Shown piece after piece: positions 24,295-34,121 of a stretch of 64,000 bases of DNA. The DNA is from Aliterella atlantica CENA595. Its GTDB lineage: Bacteria > Cyanobacteriota > Cyanobacteriia > Cyanobacteriales > Chroococcidiopsidaceae. Under the pieces are notes generated by a model. It was not told the DNA's origin and ran no database searches. It saw only the letters and a program-made list of their open reading frames with translations. How positions within the stretch are numbered: the stretch's first letter is position 1; each line of letters begins with the position of its first letter. Position numbers and translations under genes: made by a program. The DNA lies in contig NZ_JYON01000002.1 in assembly GCF_000952155.1 (NCBI RefSeq), positions 62,001-126,000 of the forward strand, given 5' to 3'.

Positions 24295-26325
24295 TTAGCC
24301 TAAAATAGATTTTGCTTTAGCTACTACATTGTCTACAGTAAAGCCAAACTTCTCCATACAGACAGGACCAGGTGCGGAAGCACCGAAGGTATCGATACCA
24401 ATTGCGACACCTTCATCACCAACATAGCGACACCAGCCAAAGGTAACGCCTGCTTCCACAGATACCCGCTTCTTGACAGCTTTGGGTAGTACAGATTCGC
24501 GGTAAGCTTCATCTTGGTCTTGGAATAGCTCCCAACAAACCATCGAAACTACCCGAACTTTCTTACCTTCGCCGCGTAACTGTTCCGCTGCTTTGACGCA
24601 AAGCTGAGTTTCGCTACCTGTACCCATCAAAATGATGTCTGGCGTACCATCGCTATCCGATAGGATATAAGCACCTTTTTCTACACCTTCAATCGAGGTA
24701 TTAGGCAAGTTAGGTTGAGCAAGACGTGATAGAGCAATCACTGTTGGGCGAACTTTGTGACCAAATTTCTTGCCTTTAGCTGCTTCAATCGCTGCTTTAT
24801 AAGCGCCAGAAGTTTCGTTACCATCAGCAGGACGCATTACCAACAAGTCAGGAATCATCCGCAGCGAATTGACGTGTTCAATCGGTTGGTGAGTTGGACC
24901 ATCTTCACCCAACTGAATCGAGTCATGAGTCATGACATAGATTACGCCTGCTTCTGACAGCGCCGACAGACGAATAGCCGCCCGCATATAGTCAGTGAAG
25001 ACTAGGAACGTAGCACAGTAAGGAATTAAGCCCGAACCATCTAACGCTAAACCGTTACAGATAGCGCCCATACCATGTTCGCGCACGCCAAAGCGGAGGT
25101 TGCGATTTTGGTATTGTCCCTTCTGGTAGTCGCCCGCACCTTTAATCAACGTATTGTTAGAAGAAGCTAAATCCGCCGAACCACCAATTAATTCAGGAAA
25201 AACCGCCGATAAAGCATTTAGAGCCTTACCTGATTGGACGCGGGTAGCTTCAGCTTTGTCTTCTGGAGTGTACTTAGGTAAAACAGATTCCCAGCCTTGG
25301 GGAAGTTCGGCTTCGTGCATCCGCTCTAAAGTAGCCGCTTCTTGAGGATACTGCTCTTTATAACGAGCATACATTTCATTCCAATCTCCCTCATACTTCG
25401 CTCCGCGCTCAATTGCCTTACGCCAGTGCTTTAAAGCATCTTCTGGAATTTCAAAAGGCTCGTAGTTCCATCCCAAGCTCTCTCTTGTTGCTTGCACTTC
25501 TGCCGCGCCTAAAGCCGCGCCATGAGCTTCATAGCTATTAGCTTTATTAGGCGAACCATAACCGATAGTCGTATGGACTTTGATCATTGTCGGCTTATCG
25601 GTGACAGACTTGGCGGTTTCAATTGCTTGATGAATTGCATCAATATTGGTATTGCCGTCTTCTACAACCAAAACGTGCCAGCCATAAGCCTCATAGCGCT
25701 TACCAACATCTTCTGTAAAAGCAAGGTCAGTAGAACCTTCAATCGAAATATGGTTGTCATCGTACAGGGCAATTAGTTTGCCAAGTCCCAAGTGTCCAGC
25801 TAGAGAACAAGCTTCACTAGCCACCCCTTCCATATTGCATCCATCACCCATAATTACATAGGTGTAATGGTCAATAATCGGAAAACCAGGTTTGTTGAAA
25901 GTAGCAGCTAAGTGAGCCTCAGCCATTGCAATCCCCACACCATTAGCAATACCTTGACCTAATGGACCTGTGGTAATTTCTACCCCAGGATTCATAAAGT
26001 TTTCTGGGTGTCCAGGAGTTTTCGATTCCCATTGACGGAACTGCTTGATATCATCCATCGTCAGGTCCTCATAGCCTGTGAGGTAAAGCAGGGCGTACTG
26101 TAACATACTGCCGTGACCTGCGGACAATAGGAAGCGATCGCGATTTAGCCAAGCTGGATTTTTGGGATTGAAGCGCATAAAGCGATCCCACAGCACAAAT
26201 GACATGGGAGCCGCGCCCATTGGCAAGCCTGGATGTCCAGATTTTGCCTTTTCTACAGCATCGATTGCCAGAAAGCGAATCGAGTTAATACAAAGTTCTT
26301 CGAGGGATTGGGTTGCAACAGCCAT
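24295..26325 (-). CDS. tkt: Transketolase
   Basis: 676 aa thiamine diphosphate enzyme of the Calvin cycle and pentose phosphate pathway. The N-terminus [31 protein letters not shown], the ThDP/Mg site [16 protein letters not shown], the [12 protein letters not shown] segment, the [10 protein letters not shown] pyrimidine-domain motif and [11 protein letters not shown] are all present. Full length, single gene with its own terminator. Confidence 0.97.
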   Translation of the reverse strand: MAVATQSLEELCINSIRFLAIDAVEKAKSGHPGLPMGAAPMSFVLWDRFMRFNPKNPAWLNRDRFLLSAGHGSMLQYALLYLTGYEDLTMDDIKQFRQWESKTPGHPENFMNPGVEITTGPLGQGIANGVGIAMAEAHLAATFNKPGFPIIDHYTYVIMGDGCNMEGVASEACSLAGHLGLGKLIALYDDNHISIEGSTDLAFTEDVGKRYEAYGWHVLVVEDGNTNIDAIHQAIETAKSVTDKPTMIKVHTTIGYGSPNKANSYEAHGAALGAAEVQATRESLGWNYEPFEIPEDALKHWRKAIERGAKYEGDWNEMYARYKEQYPQEAATLERMHEAELPQGWESVLPKYTPEDKAEATRVQSGKALNALSAVFPELIGGSADLASSNNTLIKGAGDYQKGQYQNRNLRFGVREHGMGAICNGLALDGSGLIPYCATFLVFTDYMRAAIRLSALSEAGVIYVMTHDSIQLGEDGPTHQPIEHVNSLRMIPDLLVMRPADGNETSGAYKAAIEAAKGKKFGHKVRPTVIALSRLAQPNLPNTSIEGVEKGAYILSDSDGTPDIILMGTGSETQLCVKAAEQLRGEGKKVRVVSMVCWELFQDQDEAYRESVLPKAVKKRVSVEAGVTFGWCRYVGDEGVAIGIDTFGASAPGPVCMEKFGFTVDNVVAKAKSILG

Positions 26326-26526
26326 AGTCTCTTGTTTTTAACGACGATTTAGCAAGCTAGTTAGGTGGACTAAAACTTGAAATATTTAGATTGCCCTAAG
26401 CACATATTACCGATCATCCCATTAGGTGGGTTGACGGACAAGCCTTCTTTCTTAAGAGCAATTTATTTTAGTTATTTAAGCAAACTCCATTAACTTTTTA
26501 TTGACGTAATACGTTGCGATGTAAGG

Positions 26527-27777
26527 CTATACGTACTTTTTGAAGGCTAAAGTAACATTATGACCGCCAAATCCAAAGGAATTGGACAAAGCAACATCAA
26601 CTTTTGCCGCGCGACTTTGATTGGGAACGTAATCTAGATCGCACTCTGGGTCAGGATTTTCTAAATTAATTGTCGGCGGAATTTTGTCGTTAGCGATCGC
26701 CATGACGGTTGCGACAGCCTCAATCCCGCCTGAACCGCCTAACAAATGCCCGGTCATTGATTTAGTAGAACTAATTGCTACTTGATAAGCTGCATCGCCT
26801 AGCGCTTTTTTGATCGCCGCTGTTTCTGTTGGGTCATTAGCGCCTGTACTCGTGCCATGAGCATTAATATAATTTACTTGCTCTGGGCTAATACCTGCAT
26901 CTTTCATCGCTAGCTGAATCGCTCTTGTCGCGCCTTCGCCACCAGGAACGGGGGATGTCATGTGATAGGCATCGCAGGTCAAACCGTAGCCAATAATTTC
27001 TGCATAAATTCGCGCTCCCCGACTAATAGCGTGTCCGAGTTCTTCTAACATGAGAATGCCCGCACCTTCACCCATGACAAAGCCATCGCGATCGCGATCG
27101 AACGGACGACTAGCGCGAGTTGGGTCGTCATTGCGGGTTGAAAGCGCTCTTGCTGCCGCAAATCCAGCAAATGGTAACGGTGTTACCGCCGCTTCAGTAC
27201 CCCCGCAAATCATCGCTTGAGCGTAGCCTTGCTGAATTAGCCGAAAAGCATCGCCTACCGCGTTAGAACCAGCCGCACAAGCAGTTACCGGACATGAATT
27301 CGGTCCTTTAGCGCCAAGTTGAATTGCTGTCAATCCTGCTGCCATATTAGCGATCATCATTGGGACCATAAACGGACTACAGCGATCTGGTCCGCGATTT
27401 AAGTAAACCGTTTGCTGGTCTTCTAATACTTTGATGCCGCCAATTCCAGTGCCAATAATTACGCCTATTTGTTCGGCATTTAACTCATTGATTTCAAACT
27501 GCGCGTCACCAATTGCTTGCAAACTTGCCGCTACAGCAAATTGTGCAAACCTATCCATCCGTTTCGCCTCTTTAGCATCTATGTAGTCTTCGGGGTTAAA
27601 TCCTTTGACTTCTCCAGCAATCCGACACTTGTGTTTAGAGGCATCAAATAGCGTAATCGGACCGATGCCACTACGTCCATTGAGCAATCCTTCCCAATAG
27701 GCTTGGGGATTATTGCCAACAGGTGTAATCGCACCAACACCTGTGATAACAACTCGTTTTCTGGCAAAATCTGTCAT
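26527..27777 (-). CDS. fabF: 3-oxoacyl-ACP synthase II (KAS II)
   Basis: 416 aa elongating condensing enzyme of fatty acid synthesis. The Cys-His-His active site is visible: Cys in PVTACAAGSNAVGD, His in NAHGTSTGANDPTE and His in KSMTGHLLGGSGG. Starts MTDFARKRVVITGVGAITPVG. It is the second gene of an acpP-fabF pair (154-base gap). Confidence 0.97.
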   Translation of the reverse strand: MTDFARKRVVITGVGAITPVGNNPQAYWEGLLNGRSGIGPITLFDASKHKCRIAGEVKGFNPEDYIDAKEAKRMDRFAQFAVAASLQAIGDAQFEINELNAEQIGVIIGTGIGGIKVLEDQQTVYLNRGPDRCSPFMVPMMIANMAAGLTAIQLGAKGPNSCPVTACAAGSNAVGDAFRLIQQGYAQAMICGGTEAAVTPLPFAGFAAARALSTRNDDPTRASRPFDRDRDGFVMGEGAGILMLEELGHAISRGARIYAEIIGYGLTCDAYHMTSPVPGGEGATRAIQLAMKDAGISPEQVNYINAHGTSTGANDPTETAAIKKALGDAAYQVAISSTKSMTGHLLGGSGGIEAVATVMAIANDKIPPTINLENPDPECDLDYVPNQSRAAKVDVALSNSFGFGGHNVTLAFKKYV

Positions 27778-27931
27778 ATGTCAGTTAAATCCAGCGACTA
27801 CTCGCCAATAACGCAGGAAATCTTAAATAACTTGGGGTGTGGCGAATTATATTTCAGTAAAGCAGCAAGAGCGATCGCATTTAATTGGCGCTACATCGCT
27901 CTTTTGCCAAGCTTGAATTTATCCTTCGCTT

Positions 27932-28183
27932 TTAAGCAGATGTAGCAACTTTATTGCTAATATAATCCACTGCTTGTTGTACTGTGGTAATTTGTTCGGC
28001 TGCTTCGTCAGGAATTTCAATATCAAATTCTTCTTCTAGAGCCATGACTAATTCCACAGTATCTAGAGAATCAGCACCTAGATCGTTAGCAAAATTCGCT
28101 TGAGGCGTAACGCTGGCGGCTTCAACACTCAATTGCTCGGTAACGATGTCTTTTACTTTGTCAAAAATTTCTGATTCGTTCAT
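27932..28183 (-). CDS. acpP: Acyl carrier protein
   Basis: 83 aa acidic four-helix protein with the phosphopantetheine attachment Ser in [19 protein letters not shown]. Start at the ATG at 28183, preceded by GAGGAA; a TTG six bases upstream is disfavoured. Upstream of fabF, as in many bacteria. Confidence 0.97.
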   Translation of the reverse strand: MNESEIFDKVKDIVTEQLSVEAASVTPQANFANDLGADSLDTVELVMALEEEFDIEIPDEAAEQITTVQQAVDYISNKVATSA

Positions 28184-28364
28184 AAACAAATTCCTCGATC
28201 GACTGCTAGTTCTAATTAAGATTGCATCATTTTAAGCATATTTATCTTATCGTTAAGAGCGATCGCATACACCGATTAATTGTGCTGTTTTCCAATTGTC
28301 CATGATTGGAGAGGGGACAAGGGGGACTACAGGGGGATCAACTACTATTACTCTTCGCAACTCA

Positions 28365-28386
28365 ACTCAAAACTCAAAACTCAAAA
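28365..28386. repeat. Heptamer repeat (AACTCAA)
   Basis: Tandem copies of a CTCAAAA/AACTCAA unit just upstream of the HdrB-like gene. An open frame extends through them, but they are better read as spacer sequence. Confidence 0.55.
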
Positions 28387-28398
28387 CTACTTCTAGCT

Positions 28399-29307
28399 AT
28401 GTCATTTCAAAATTTAAGATACGCTTACTTTCCTGGTTGTGTCGCGCAAGGAGCTTGCAAGGAGCTTTATCAGTCTACGCAAGCTCTTACTCAAGCATTG
28501 GGAATTGAACTTGTAGAACTTAAAAAAGCTGCCTGCTGCGGTTCTGGTACTTATAAAGAAGACTCTCAACTGCTAGAAGATACTGTTAACGCTCGTAATA
28601 TTGCCCTAGCAGAATCTTTAAATTTACCTTTACTTACGCATTGCAGCACTTGTCAAGGCGTGATTGGTCATGTTGACGAACGTCTGAAACAAGCTCAACA
28701 ACAAAATCCAGCTTATGTTACGCAAGTTAACGGCTTTTTGCAAAAGGAAGGCTGCTCGCCATATCAAGGAAGTACCGAAGTAAAGCACTTGTTATATGCT
28801 TTAGTTGCTGATTATGGTATTGAAGAAATTCAACGCAAAGTTACAAAAAACCTGCAAGGATTGAAATGTGCAGCCTTTTATGGCTGTTATCTGCTCCGCG
28901 CTCAGTCGTCAATGCCTTACGATGACCCGATTAGACCTGAAGCGATGGAAAATGTATTTCGCGCTATTGGCGCAACACCAGTTTATTATCGCGGTCGGAC
29001 GCAATGCTGTGGATGGCCCCTAGCTAGTTATGCTACTACCGAATCGTTCAAAATGGCAGGAATGCATATTCAAGAGGCATTAGCCGAAGGTGCTGACTGT
29101 ATGGTTACGCCTTGTCCTTTGTGCCATCTCAATCTTGATTCTCGCCAGCCAGAAGTAGAAAAAGTCATTGGCAAGCAGCTTAAATTGCCCGTGTTACACT
29201 TATCCCAATTAATTGCTTTATCGCTGGGTATTCCACCCAAACAACTAGGATTAGAGCGACATATAGTTTCAACTAAACCAATTTTAGAAAAGTTAGGGAT
29301 AGCATAG
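28399..29307 (+). CDS. HdrB-like CCG-domain protein
   Basis: 302 aa with two cysteine-rich CCG domains: the first ends in CCGSG after FPGCVAQGACKEL, the second carries KCAAFYGCYLL, TQCCGWPL and CPLCHLN. These resemble subunit B of CoB-CoM heterodisulfide reductase and the SdhC-like subunits of some succinate dehydrogenases. In cyanobacteria such proteins are of unproven role, perhaps in a membrane electron-transfer complex. Start at the ATG at 28399 (MSFQNLRYAYFPGC). Confidence 0.88.
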   Translation: MSFQNLRYAYFPGCVAQGACKELYQSTQALTQALGIELVELKKAACCGSGTYKEDSQLLEDTVNARNIALAESLNLPLLTHCSTCQGVIGHVDERLKQAQQQNPAYVTQVNGFLQKEGCSPYQGSTEVKHLLYALVADYGIEEIQRKVTKNLQGLKCAAFYGCYLLRAQSSMPYDDPIRPEAMENVFRAIGATPVYYRGRTQCCGWPLASYATTESFKMAGMHIQEALAEGADCMVTPCPLCHLNLDSRQPEVEKVIGKQLKLPVLHLSQLIALSLGIPPKQLGLERHIVSTKPILEKLGIA

Positions 29308-29314
29308 CGATTTT

Positions 29315-31099
29315 ATGCAGAACGAAGATGTACTTAGAGGACGCTATAAGATTATCCGAAATTTAGGTAGAGGCGGATTTGGCGAAACGTATTTAGCAGA
29401 GGATTTAGACCGTCCCAGCCACCCTAAATGTGTTGTTAAGAAATTACACGCAACTTTTAATTCTGTTAAGGAATTAGAAATAGCAAAGCGCTTTTTTAAC
29501 ACGGAAGCTCAAGCTTTGTACAATTTAGGCGATCGCCACAGCCAAATTCCTCGCTTACTAGCTCACTTTGAGGAAGATAGCAATTTCTATTTAGTTCAAG
29601 ACTGTGTTGACGGTCAAGACTTAAGCAAAGAGTTCGCTGCAGGTAGATGCTGGAATGAATCTCAAGTAACTTCCTTTTTAAAGGATATCTTAGGAATTTT
29701 AGCTTTCGTCCATCAGCAAAAGGTCATTCATCGCGACATCAAGCCAGCCAACATAATTAGGCGCAAGCAAGATGGCAAGATGGTTTTGATTGACTTTGGC
29801 GCGGTAAAAGAAATCCAGACTATAGTCAATACCCAAGGAAATACTCATCTTACAGTTGGCATTGGCACGCAAGGGTATATGCCACCAGAACAAAGACTAG
29901 GAAAACCTCGTCTTAGTAGCGATATTTATGCAGTAGGAATGACAGCGATCCAAGCTTTAACTGGCACACCTCCAGAAAGACTACCAGAAAATGAGGAGAC
30001 AGACGAGGTTGTATGGCGAGAGCAAGCAAAAGTAAGCGATCGCCTAGCGGCTATTATAGACAAAATGGTGAAACCCCAGTATCGCGATCGCTATCAGTCT
30101 GCAATTGAAGTATTGGAAGACATATACGCTCTAGCTAATCCTCCCCAAGCTCAAACTGCTCCTCAATCTAAAAGCAAGCAAGCAAATGGCGGTAGTACAG
30201 TTATTTCAAAGCAAACCAAACAACAATCTGTTACAACCAGACAGCAATCTGTTGTCAGTAACACTGCGCCAGACGAGCCAAAACCCAAGCACTCTTTTGG
30301 ATTTGCGATCGCTTTATCAATTATGGGTGCTGTTGCAGCTACTTTAGGTGTTTCTCAGCTAGTTGATTACCTACAATCTAAACCTGCTAGTCAGCCTGTA
30401 GCGCAAGCACCAACTCAACCAAGCCCTGAAACTATAGCAAGCCCTGAACTTGTAGAAACACCAGTTGCAAGTCCTTATTCTCCAACTACTCCAGAATCAA
30501 GCCCTTCGGCTATTACATCAGCAACACCTGAAATTAGTCCTGTATCACTAGCACAAGGACAGAGCATTGTATCAATAACTGAAATGAATTGCCTGACTAC
30601 AAATGCTGCTCCAAATTATCAATCTTTCCAAAAACTCTCACAAAATACAACAAAGGGTCTAACAATTGGTCAAGAGGTTGTTACTCCTGTGGCTACACTT
30701 AGTAGTTTCAATTTTGAAAGTCAGTTAGGTTCAGATATTGCTATCTTAGTTAGCACTCCCGCAGGAGTCGCCTGTAATCTAGAGCCTCCAGAATCAGGTT
30801 CTCAATACCGCAGGCTTACTTTGGCTGTTGGAGTAAGTAATACAAGTTTATATATAGGTCAAGCAAGTAAAATTAGACTAACAGCTTACGCCAATCAAAA
30901 AAATATAGGTTCAAAAGAAGTAATCAGAGGTGGAAAGCAATTTTGGAATATTGACGTTACTAACGTTCAAAACATTGCTCTACAAGCTGAATGTATAAAA
31001 GGAGACGCTTATACTAGCAGAAGCGTCGGCACGGGTACTTACGGTCAACAATTTGAATTATGTCCTGCACTTGTATTCACTCAAGCCGATTTAAAGTAA
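29315..31099 (+). CDS. Hanks-type Ser/Thr protein kinase, copy 1
   Basis: 594 aa. Kinase domain 1-270: glycine loop LGRGGFGETYLAED, Lys in CVVKKLHA, catalytic HRDIKPANII, DFGAVKEI and GTQGYMPPEQR. A low-complexity linker follows, a single membrane helix (SFGFAIALSIMGAVAATLGVS, about 328-350), a Pro/Ser/Thr-rich stretch and a C-terminal domain of about 150 residues starting at EMNCLTTNAAPNYQ. The outer domain is shared with the next kinase, suggesting both read an extracytoplasmic signal. Confidence 0.93.
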   Translation: MQNEDVLRGRYKIIRNLGRGGFGETYLAEDLDRPSHPKCVVKKLHATFNSVKELEIAKRFFNTEAQALYNLGDRHSQIPRLLAHFEEDSNFYLVQDCVDGQDLSKEFAAGRCWNESQVTSFLKDILGILAFVHQQKVIHRDIKPANIIRRKQDGKMVLIDFGAVKEIQTIVNTQGNTHLTVGIGTQGYMPPEQRLGKPRLSSDIYAVGMTAIQALTGTPPERLPENEETDEVVWREQAKVSDRLAAIIDKMVKPQYRDRYQSAIEVLEDIYALANPPQAQTAPQSKSKQANGGSTVISKQTKQQSVTTRQQSVVSNTAPDEPKPKHSFGFAIALSIMGAVAATLGVSQLVDYLQSKPASQPVAQAPTQPSPETIASPELVETPVASPYSPTTPESSPSAITSATPEISPVSLAQGQSIVSITEMNCLTTNAAPNYQSFQKLSQNTTKGLTIGQEVVTPVATLSSFNFESQLGSDIAILVSTPAGVACNLEPPESGSQYRRLTLAVGVSNTSLYIGQASKIRLTAYANQKNIGSKEVIRGGKQFWNIDVTNVQNIALQAECIKGDAYTSRSVGTGTYGQQFELCPALVFTQADLK

Positions 31100-31455
31100 C
31101 TTGTATTTGTCAAGATTGAGTAGGAGAAAAATATCTACTAAGGTATGTTTGCAGCTTTTCTCTACTTGTTCTGAATTAATGCGTCACTTACACCTTATGT
31201 AATTTTTATCTTAGTGCGTCGATTTGATACGCATTGCAAACACGATCGCTTGTGCCAAAATTAGAATTAGTACCAACCAATTACTATATCTATCTATTGA
31301 CAAATTAGCAGTTGTTTGCATCTCGTTAAATATAATCCACTTCGCCAAAAAAGTTAATAGATTTTAATGATTATTAGGACAAAACCAGTTAATATGCAAA
31401 AACTTGTCAAAAAATTTAGCAGAATTAGCAGTTACTGAAAGATTGGGTAAATTTT
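31100..31455. other. Spacer between the two kinase genes
   Basis: About 356 AT-rich bases with no recognisable gene, terminator or repeat. The length suggests that the second kinase has its own promoter, but I see no convincing consensus. Confidence 0.4.
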
Positions 31456-33303
31456 ATGCAAAGCACAGTACTTAGGGGGCGCTATAAAATTACCAAACTC
31501 TTAGGACGCGGTGGATTTGGCGAAACCTTTTTGGCAGAAGATGGCGATCGCCCAGGCAAACCAATCTGTGTTGTCAAGCAATTACGACCCAATTCCAATT
31601 CTCAAACTGTACTAAGAGCAGCCCAAAGATTATTCAATAACGAAGCAGAAATTCTCTATAAGTTAGGAAACAATGACCAAATTCCTCAACTTTTAGCCCA
31701 CTTTGAAGAAGACAATCAATTTTTCTTAGTCCAAGAATTTATCGAAGGACACGATCTTAGCCAAGAAATTGCCGTAGGTAGGCGCTGGCGAGAAGAACAA
31801 GTAATATCATTTCTGGAAGATGTATTATCAACTTTAAAATTCGTTCACGAGCAAAACGTTATTCATAGGGATATCAAACCATCAAATTTAATTAGACGCA
31901 GGCGAGATGGCAAAATTGTTTTGATTGACTTTGGTGTAGTAAAAGAAATCCAGAATTTGCCTGCAAACAAGCAAACCAACAGCTACCCAACAATTGCCGT
32001 TGGTACTCCAGGGTACGTACCAAACGAGCAACTAGGGGGTAAACCACGCTTTAGTAGCGATATTTATGCATTAGGGATAACAGCAGTTCAAGCTTTAACG
32101 CAGTTGTCGCCAGCCCAGCTTGTAGAAGACAGTCAATCAGGGGAAATAGTTTGGCAGCACCAAGCACAAGTAAGCGATCGCCTAGCAACAATCTTGAATA
32201 AAATGGTGCGATCGCATTTTCGCGATCGCTATCAGTTTGTAGATGAAGTATTAAACGACTTAAAAAGCTTGCATAATAGCGGGGCTGCAACCACCGTATT
32301 AAACATTACAAAAAAACAAGCAACTACATCTAGTTTTCCTATAGCTGCACCACCGCAACAGCCTGTTATTCAAACTATTAGAGCGGAAGTACCAAGACGA
32401 CAACCGCTGAATATACTATTGTTGCTGCTATTAATTCCAGCAACAGTAGGGGCAACTTTGTATATGTCCGGGCAAATAAAGCCGCCGCAAGCAGAACGAA
32501 CAACTGCAACCCCAACAAATCCTGCGGATATCCCCCAACCTGTAGCAACTCAAACTCCTAATACTATATTCACACCGATACCCTCGCCTACAACGACGCT
32601 AACATCGCCCACAACTTCATCTAACCCTAGCCCATCAACTTCTACTTCGCGCCCAGTACCTAGTCCGCAAGCTTCAATCCCTAACTCAGATTTACCGCAA
32701 TCTATTACCTCGCCAAGTCCTATCCCGCCATCATCTGGAACAACTACAAGAGTATATACTGCACCTAAACCAGTAGATTCACCAAAAAAAGTTGCTTCTG
32801 CACCTAATCCACAAATCCAAGCCGTACCGCTAACTGAAGTACAATGTTCGACTACTAGCGCCGCAGGTAACAGTCAATCATTTGTAGAATCTCTCAGACG
32901 CTTAACTATAGGTAAAAGATCGGTGACTGCAATAGCTGAACTTGGTAGCCAAAACTCTAATAATTCAGCAACTAATCAAATTACAACCGACACACCTGCA
33001 GGTGTAGCTTGTCAACTTAATTCCCCTGGAGCATCTCAGTTTAGTAGTTTAAACTTAGCTTTTGGCATTAACGACAAAAATCAATACATTACCAAGGCGC
33101 GGAAAAGCCCTCAAGTTAGGTTAACAGTTTATCTCGATAGCCAAAACATCGGTTCGGTAAATGTAGGCAAAGGACAAATCAAGTCTTGGGGCATCAATGT
33201 TGCTAGCGCTCAAGATATTACATTGCAGGCAGAATGTCTAGGCGGTGGTAGCACTCCTAATGTTTGCCCCGCGCTAGTATTTACGCAAGTAGACTTGAAG
33301 TAA
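31456..33303 (+). CDS. Hanks-type Ser/Thr protein kinase, copy 2
   Basis: 615 aa paralogue of the preceding gene with the same order: LGRGGFGETFLAED, VVKQLR, HRDIKPSNLI, DFGVVKEI, GTPGYVPNEQL, a membrane helix (NILLLLLLIPATVGATLYMSG), a long Pro/Ser/Thr linker and a C-terminal domain from VQCSTTSAAGNSQSF ending CPALVFTQVDLK. That last motif is nearly identical to the end of copy 1 (CPALVFTQADLK), so the outer domain is under strong constraint while the linker is not. Confidence 0.93.
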   Translation: MQSTVLRGRYKITKLLGRGGFGETFLAEDGDRPGKPICVVKQLRPNSNSQTVLRAAQRLFNNEAEILYKLGNNDQIPQLLAHFEEDNQFFLVQEFIEGHDLSQEIAVGRRWREEQVISFLEDVLSTLKFVHEQNVIHRDIKPSNLIRRRRDGKIVLIDFGVVKEIQNLPANKQTNSYPTIAVGTPGYVPNEQLGGKPRFSSDIYALGITAVQALTQLSPAQLVEDSQSGEIVWQHQAQVSDRLATILNKMVRSHFRDRYQFVDEVLNDLKSLHNSGAATTVLNITKKQATTSSFPIAAPPQQPVIQTIRAEVPRRQPLNILLLLLLIPATVGATLYMSGQIKPPQAERTTATPTNPADIPQPVATQTPNTIFTPIPSPTTTLTSPTTSSNPSPSTSTSRPVPSPQASIPNSDLPQSITSPSPIPPSSGTTTRVYTAPKPVDSPKKVASAPNPQIQAVPLTEVQCSTTSAAGNSQSFVESLRRLTIGKRSVTAIAELGSQNSNNSATNQITTDTPAGVACQLNSPGASQFSSLNLAFGINDKNQYITKARKSPQVRLTVYLDSQNIGSVNVGKGQIKSWGINVASAQDITLQAECLGGGSTPNVCPALVFTQVDLK

Positions 33304-33321
33304 GATACTTGTTAAAAATAA

Positions 33322-33364
33322 CCGCCAAGTAGTTTAGCTTTTATCGCTATGTACTACTTGGCGG
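33322..33364. terminator. Inverted repeat between converging genes
   Basis: CCGCCAAGTAGT (33322-33333) and ACTACTTGGCGG (33353-33364) form a perfect 12-bp stem with a 19-base loop, between the second kinase gene and hsp20. No strong T tract follows, so it may be a pause or processing hairpin rather than a classical terminator. Confidence 0.6.
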
Positions 33365-33399
33365 CAAATTAGTTAATTGCAGATATAGTTACGCTCGTC

Positions 33400-33918
33400 T
33401 TAGTTGTTAGAAGTTGCAGACTGCTGTGCATCGGTGGCAGTTTGCGCGTTGGCTTCTGAACTAGAAATTGCTGCTTGGTTATCCGCACCCAAACTAACTT
33501 TTACTACCTTCTGTTTGGCTTCTTGAACTTTAGGAAGCGTAAGTTCTAATATGCCATCTTTAAACTCAGCTTGGACTTGAGTATTTTCCACAGCAACAGG
33601 TAAAGGAATTGTGCGTTGGAAACTACCATAGCGGAGTTCTGAACGGAAAAATCCTTTTTCTTCTATTTTCTTCTCGTAGCGGTGTTCGCCAGCAATAGAT
33701 ACAGCTTCTCGCGCTACTTGAATGTCTATATCTTTAGCTTCGACACCAGGAATTTCAGCGCGAACAAGTAAGCTATCTCCGCGATCTTGCATTTCAATTG
33801 CAGGTGTCCAATCTGTATCAGATTTACGCTCAAATCCTGCTAGTTCGTCAAACATTCTATCCATTTGACGGCGCAAAGATTCCATTTCGGGGAAAGGTTG
33901 CCAACGTACTAATCGCAT
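33400..33918 (-). CDS. Small heat shock protein (Hsp20/alpha-crystallin)
   Basis: 172 aa ATP-independent chaperone. The N-terminal arm MRLVRWQPFPEMESLRRQMDRMFDEL precedes the alpha-crystallin domain (about 45-145), with LLVRAEIPGVEAKDIDIQV and the family motif FKDGILELTLPK. The C-terminus is Ala/Ser/Thr-rich and lacks an obvious I-x-I motif. Clearly related to cyanobacterial Hsp17/HspA. The leader may contain a temperature-sensitive hairpin. Confidence 0.95.
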   Translation of the reverse strand: MRLVRWQPFPEMESLRRQMDRMFDELAGFERKSDTDWTPAIEMQDRGDSLLVRAEIPGVEAKDIDIQVAREAVSIAGEHRYEKKIEEKGFFRSELRYGSFQRTIPLPVAVENTQVQAEFKDGILELTLPKVQEAKQKVVKVSLGADNQAAISSSEANAQTATDAQQSATSNN

Positions 33919-33928
33919 AAGTCAAGTT

Positions 33929-33942
33929 ACCTCAATAACAAT
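33929..33942 (-). promoter_or_regulatory. Possible RNA thermometer hairpin in the hsp20 leader
   Basis: On the minus strand GTTAT-TGAG-GTAAC forms a five-pair hairpin that covers the GAGGT ribosome binding site, about ten bases before the ATG. Synechocystis hsp17 is controlled by a short thermometer in the same position. The stem here is small, so this is only suggestive. Confidence 0.3.
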
Positions 33943-34121
33943 CTAGAAACACTAAATCAAATGTTTATTTAGGCGGCGAGACTAGAGCCATACATTGAAC
34001 CGATAAATTTTGATTTTTGTTAGGCTTGATGTCTCTTGCCTCTGAATTTATATTGACTTATTTGCATAGTTGAACAGGTGGGGCAAACCCTACCAGTTTT
34101 GGCGTATTTTGCAGACATTTA

